This document shows, one piece after another, positions 60,668-64,000 of a stretch of 64,000 nt of DNA. Positions within the stretch are counted from its first letter, which is position 1. The number at the start of each line of letters is the position of its first letter. The DNA comes from Pseudomonadota bacterium (GTDB taxonomy: Bacteria; Pseudomonadota; Alphaproteobacteria; Rhizobiales; Pleomorphomonadaceae): contig JAEZHI010000045.1 in assembly GCA_023436885.1 (NCBI GenBank), forward strand, positions 62,001 to 126,000, read 5' to 3'. The notes beneath the pieces were generated by a model. It saw only the letters and a program-made list of their open reading frames with translations, made no database searches and had not been told where the DNA came from. The translations under genes were made by a program, and so were the position numbers.

Positions 60668-61633
60668 TCAATCGAGCGCTGAAAGCGACCGCCGTACCGC
60701 AAGGCGTGAAGTGAGTGCAGTGAGTAGCGCTACGGCAACAATCAGCGCGAGCACCAGACCGTAGGCCGTCCCGGGCAACTCGAAGCGGCCGAACAGAGCC
60801 TCAAGCTGGTCGGCGCCGGGCCGACCAGCTGAACCGCCAATCGCCCAGGCTGCTATGGCCATGGCTATGAGTGCGAGTACTCCGCCGATCGTTCCACCTT
60901 CGACGCCGAATAGAAGGAAGCGGCGCTGAAACTGACCGGCGATAAAGCGGTCTTCGGCGCCACAGAAATGCAGGACCTCGATGACGTCCCGGTTGCCCGC
61001 CATGGCGGCGCGCGTAGCAAAGACGACCGAGAGCACCAGGGCGACAAGCATCAAGGACATCAGGCCGATGCCCGCAAATACCATGGAAGATGCCATGGCC
61101 GACAGACGGTCGACCCAGAGCGCATGGTCGTCGACACTGCCGCCTCTGATCTGTTTGCCGACCGCGTCGGCGAGCGCCTTGACGTCAAAAGTTGAGGCAT
61201 CATCGATCGAAACCACAACCAGGCGCGGGACAGGCAATGCTGAGAGATCCGTTCCTGGTCCGAGCCAGGGTTCCAGAAGTCTTTGCGTTTCGTCGTCGCT
61301 GAGACCCCGGGCACCGCCGACGCCCGGAAATTCCTGGGCCAACGCGACGGCCTTGTCGATCTCAGCGTTTATTGAGACACCGTCAAGCGGTCTTATTTCG
61401 ATCGTAACCTCTCGGCCGATGTCGGATGCCCAGGCGTCGGCAGCCCGGTCAATCACCGAAACGACTGCAATGGTGAACCCGGCCAGGAAGGTCATAATGG
61501 CAATGACCAGAACCAACGTGCGGCCGGCGATGGCCTGCGGAGGCACGATCGGCGAGGTGCCGGGGCCCTCCTGGCCTACCTGGTTCTTGCGCTCGGTCTT
61601 CGTCCGGCTTCGCTTGGGGAGGGCCGCTTTCAT
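60668..61633 (-). CDS. ftsX: Cell division protein FtsX
   Basis: 321-residue permease partner of FtsE. A basic cytoplasmic N-terminus (MKAALPKRSRTKTERKN) is followed by four membrane helices with a large periplasmic domain between helices 1 and 2 (VTIEIRPLDGVSINAEIDKA onward). With FtsE it activates peptidoglycan hydrolysis at the septum. Overlaps the ftsE stop by ATGA. Confidence 0.93.
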   Translation of the reverse strand: MKAALPKRSRTKTERKNQVGQEGPGTSPIVPPQAIAGRTLVLVIAIMTFLAGFTIAVVSVIDRAADAWASDIGREVTIEIRPLDGVSINAEIDKAVALAQEFPGVGGARGLSDDETQRLLEPWLGPGTDLSALPVPRLVVVSIDDASTFDVKALADAVGKQIRGGSVDDHALWVDRLSAMASSMVFAGIGLMSLMLVALVLSVVFATRAAMAGNRDVIEVLHFCGAEDRFIAGQFQRRFLLFGVEGGTIGGVLALIAMAIAAWAIGGSAGRPGADQLEALFGRFELPGTAYGLVLALIVAVALLTALTSRLAVRRSLSALD

Positions 61634-62289
61634 TCGTAGATCTCGAGATGCCCGCCTTCGATCACCATGCGTCGTGCGTCGAGCTGGTCCATCAGGCCGA
61701 TGTCGTGGGTCGCGATGAGCACGGCTGTGCCGAGGCGGTTGAGTTCGAGGAAGAGGCGGAGCAGGCGACGGGCAAGTGGCGGATCGACGTTGCCCGTCGG
61801 CTCGTCGGCGAGCAGGAATTCGGGCTTGGTGATCAAAGCGCGCGCGATGGCCGCGCGCTGCTTCTCGCCGCCCGACAGCACCGGCGGGTAGACATGCTTG
61901 CGGTCTCCGAGACCGACCCAATCAAGGAGATCCGTGACGTCGGCTCGATAGCTTGCCTCGTCCTTGCCGAGCACACGGTAGGGCAGCGCCACGTTTTCAT
62001 AGGTCGTAAGGTGGTCGAGCAGGCGGAAATCCTGGAAGACAACGCCGATCCGGCGCCGCAGCGCCGGCATGTCGGCCCGTTTCAGGAGGGCCGTGTCCTT
62101 GCCGAAAATCGAAATCAGGCCACGCGTTGGCTTGAGATTGAGAAACAGCAGTCGAATCAGCGTCGTCTTACCGGCTCCCGACGGGCCGGTCAGAAACTGG
62201 AAGGAGTGGGGAGCGATCGAAAATGTCAGATCGCTCAGCACCTCTCGCCCCGTTCCGTAACGGAGACCGACATTTTCGAACCTGATCAC
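61630..62289 (-). CDS. ftsE: Cell division ATP-binding protein FtsE
   Basis: 219-residue ABC ATPase. Opening MIRFENVGLRYGTGREVLSD is typical FtsE; Walker A GPSGAGKTTLIRLL, FQDFRLLDHLTTYENVALPY, signature LSGGEKQRAAIARAL, Walker B FLLADEPTGNVD. GTG 62289 with GAGG about 8 nt upstream. A CtrA-type box lies 118 bp upstream. Confidence 0.96.
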   Translation of the reverse strand: MIRFENVGLRYGTGREVLSDLTFSIAPHSFQFLTGPSGAGKTTLIRLLFLNLKPTRGLISIFGKDTALLKRADMPALRRRIGVVFQDFRLLDHLTTYENVALPYRVLGKDEASYRADVTDLLDWVGLGDRKHVYPPVLSGGEKQRAAIARALITKPEFLLADEPTGNVDPPLARRLLRLFLELNRLGTAVLIATHDIGLMDQLDARRMVIEGGHLEIYE

Positions 62290-62406
62290 TGGCCGCGCCT
62301 CACTGTCGTTTCCGTCTTGGTCGCCGACCGGTCTCGGCCTCGACTTCCGCCTTGCGACTTTTTCTCTTTGTCCCAGACCTCATAAATGATGTTGCCGCCC
62401 TTGTCC

Positions 62407-62421
62407 TTAACGTTTCATTAA
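62407..62421. promoter_or_regulatory. CtrA box between ftsE and the zinc-ribbon gene
   Basis: TTAA (62407-62410), CGTTTCA, TTAA (62418-62421): a perfect TTAA-N7-TTAA. It sits in the 231-bp divergent region and could serve ftsEX, the zinc-ribbon gene, or both. Confidence 0.5.
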
Positions 62422-62520
62422 GCATGTTGCCGCCATCCCTTGGATAAGTCGTGGCGTCAGTGCGGGCGGTGCTTTGCCACACCCAGAGACGCACGGCCGG
62501 TGGCCAATCGGGGGCCGAAG

Positions 62521-63519
62521 ATGAGAATTGTCTGCCCCGCCTGCGAGACGGGGTATCAGGTTGCCGACGGTACGCTCGGTGTAACCGGTCGCAAAGTGCG
62601 TTGCGCCCGTTGCGGAACCGTATGGCATGCCACGCCCAATGATTATCCCGAAGCGCCGATTGTGGCCGCCCCCGCCGAACGGCCACCTATCGGCGGGCCC
62701 GAGCCCAGCGAAGACGAGTGGCGCGATGCCATAGCCGGGGCCGGTCCGAAGAGCGATTTCGACGCTGATGCAAGTGTCGAGGCCGGAGACGAAACCAACG
62801 ATCAGTCGGCTATTGACGATCTGTTCGCATCGGGAGCTGCCGAGGAAACTTCGTCCGAAGAGGCCGAATCCGAAGGTAACGATCAGTCGGCGATAGATGA
62901 TCTTTTTGCCACCGGACCGGCTGAAGAGGAGACCGAGAAGGTCGAGGCGTCCGTTGAGACGGCTCCGGTCGTCACCGATGAAGTGCCAACCATCGAGGCG
63001 CCGCCGGCTGGCTTTGAAGGCCGCAAGAAGCGCGGCAAGCCCGCACGGCGGAAGACATCCGCGCTCGTCATGCTTGATCGGCACCTGTCTTCGCCGGTCG
63101 CTTCAATCCTGCTGATTGGCTTCCTTGTGGTGTTTTTCGCCGTTGCGATCGTCGGCCGCCAAAAGGTTGTAGCTACCTTCCCCAGTTTTGCCGGCATCTA
63201 TGAAATGATCGGCATGAAGGTCAATTTGCGCGGCCTCGACTTCGAGAATGTATCGGCCCATCAGGAAATGGATGGTTCCACACCCGTACTCGTGGTGGAC
63301 GGCGATATCATCAATCTCGAGAGCGAATCCAAGAGCTTGCCGGCTGTTCGCGTGACGCTGAAGTCGTCCACCGGACGAGACGTCTACGCCTGGAACTACA
63401 GTTTGCCGCAACTCAACATCGATCAGATGGGCAAGGTGCACTTCAAGACAAGGCTTCTTGCTCCACCGGAAGCGTCGGTTACCGTGGAAGTCCGGTTTAC
63501 AGACCTGCGTCAGCCGTAA
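62521..63519 (+). CDS. MJ0042-type zinc-ribbon membrane protein
   Basis: 332 residues. The first 35 form a zinc ribbon (Cys5, Cys8, Cys28, Cys31: IVCPACETGYQV ... RKVRCARCGTVW). An acidic linker follows, holding two nearly identical copies of NDQSAIDDLFA (93-103 and 120-130). One membrane helix lies near 190-212 (SILLIGFLVVFFAVAIVG), and the C-terminal part resembles DUF3426 (VLVVDGDIINLESESKSLPA, FKTRLLAPPE). ATG 62521 with GGGGG 7 nt upstream. Relatives lie next to ftsE in many alphaproteobacteria; function unknown. Confidence 0.88.
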   Translation: MRIVCPACETGYQVADGTLGVTGRKVRCARCGTVWHATPNDYPEAPIVAAPAERPPIGGPEPSEDEWRDAIAGAGPKSDFDADASVEAGDETNDQSAIDDLFASGAAEETSSEEAESEGNDQSAIDDLFATGPAEEETEKVEASVETAPVVTDEVPTIEAPPAGFEGRKKRGKPARRKTSALVMLDRHLSSPVASILLIGFLVVFFAVAIVGRQKVVATFPSFAGIYEMIGMKVNLRGLDFENVSAHQEMDGSTPVLVVDGDIINLESESKSLPAVRVTLKSSTGRDVYAWNYSLPQLNIDQMGKVHFKTRLLAPPEASVTVEVRFTDLRQP

Positions 63520-63522
63520 TAT

Positions 63523-63550
63523 AGCTCCGGCCGAAAGCGCCGGGGCTTTG
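63523..63550 (+). terminator. Hairpin after the zinc-ribbon gene
   Basis: 9-bp stem with one T-G pair: AGCTCCGGC (63523-63531) / GCCGGGGCT (63539-63547), followed only by TTG, so a weak terminator. Confidence 0.4.
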
Positions 63551-63630
63551 CGACGGTTCCGGATGCGCGCCTTTTCGCCGGTCTGCCATGGATCGGGGCT
63601 CATCGACCGTCGCGACCTCAGGAGACCGGC

Positions 63631-64000
63631 ATGACGGGCAAGACCATCGACGTTCTATTTTCGGAAGAGACGATCGCCGAGCGCGTTAACGCGATTGCCA
63701 AGCAGATTGCCGCCGAGCGCCCCGAAGATCTGATGGTGATCGCCATCCTCAAGGGCAGCTTCATGTTTGCCGCGGATCTGCTGCGTGCCCTTCATCGTGA
63801 AGGGTTGGCTCCGCAGGTCGAGTTCATGATGCTGTCGAGCTACGGCACCGGCACCACGTCGTCCGGCATCGTCAAGATCATTCGGGACATCGACACGGAC
63901 GTCGCCGGCCGCTCCGTGCTGATCATCGACGATATCCTGGAATCGGGCCGGACGCTGGCTTTCGCTCGTCGGCTCACCGAGGATCGGGGCGCCAAAGAGG
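63631..64000 (+). CDS. hpt: Hypoxanthine phosphoribosyltransferase (5' part)
   Basis: Purine salvage enzyme; 123 codons are visible before the window ends. MTGKTIDVLFSEETIAERV begins it, then VIAILKGSFMFAADLLR, MMLSSYGTGTTSSG and the PRPP-binding loop VLIIDDILESGRTL, all characteristic. ATG 63631 has AGGAG 6 nt upstream. The gene runs off the right edge; no sign of damage in the visible part. Confidence 0.95.
   Translation, partial: MTGKTIDVLFSEETIAERVNAIAKQIAAERPEDLMVIAILKGSFMFAADLLRALHREGLAPQVEFMMLSSYGTGTTSSGIVKIIRDIDTDVAGRSVLIIDDILESGRTLAFARRLTEDRGAKE

Overview
The window reads as GC-rich chromosomal DNA from an alphaproteobacterium, most likely a member of the Hyphomicrobiales (Rhizobiales). 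The evidence is the gene content: a very large NAD-glutamate dehydrogenase, DUF2794, TIGR02302/DUF4175 and DUF2125 proteins, an ftsE-ftsX-ydcF-plsC string, an MJ0042 zinc-ribbon protein, GTG/TTG starts with good Shine-Dalgarno sequences, and CtrA-type boxes (TTAA-N7-TTAA). Genus cannot be decided from sequence alone. I see no rRNA, tRNA, CRISPR array, insertion sequence or prophage; this is mostly core metabolism.

Layout. 0.3-11.5 kb: pyruvate carboxylase, an inositol-monophosphatase-family enzyme, a YihY membrane protein, a small acidic protein, NAD-GDH and DUF2794. 11.5-18.3 kb: a Tas-like aldo/keto reductase, tesA divergent from ybbA-ybbP, a Bax-inhibitor-1 protein and a GNAT acetyltransferase. 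18.4-24.4 kb: asd with a long leader, aconitase, and ccmA-ccmB (ccmC is absent). 24.4-32.5 kb: a chemoreceptor, then a probable sugar cluster (2-hydroxyacid dehydrogenase, SMP-30 lactonase, LacI regulator, GH2 beta-mannosidase). 32.5-35.2 kb: etfB-etfA-hbd. 35.4-44.7 kb: TIGR02302 protein, D,D-carboxypeptidase, CobW GTPase, a DnaA/CtrA-box region with a small unknown protein, TlpA, argH, an LptM-like lipoprotein and lysA. 44.7-51.5 kb: a full urease operon, ureD-A-(DUF1272)-B-C-(MFS)-E-F-G. 51.6-64 kb: a Cache chemoreceptor, slyX, a PEBP-like protein, an AEC transporter, hisC-tyrC, DUF2125, chaC, ftsE-ftsX-ydcF-plsC, the zinc-ribbon protein and the start of hpt.

The most unusual element is upstream of asd. 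A good promoter (TTGACC-17-CATAAA) is followed by a 34-codon reading frame with its own ribosome binding site whose end is MTKTATTKTTTT (8 Thr in the last 11 residues). About 160 nt of transcript with several competing inverted repeats and a late U-run then precede asd. This looks like a threonine-sensing attenuator on the branch enzyme for Thr/Met/Lys, and I know of no such element described for asd in alphaproteobacteria. Other points worth following are a DnaA box with two CtrA boxes at 40.55-40.69 kb, a CtrA box between ftsE and the zinc-ribbon gene, an 11-bp inverted repeat in front of the LacI gene, and an MFS transporter and a DUF1272 zinc-finger protein wired into the urease operon.
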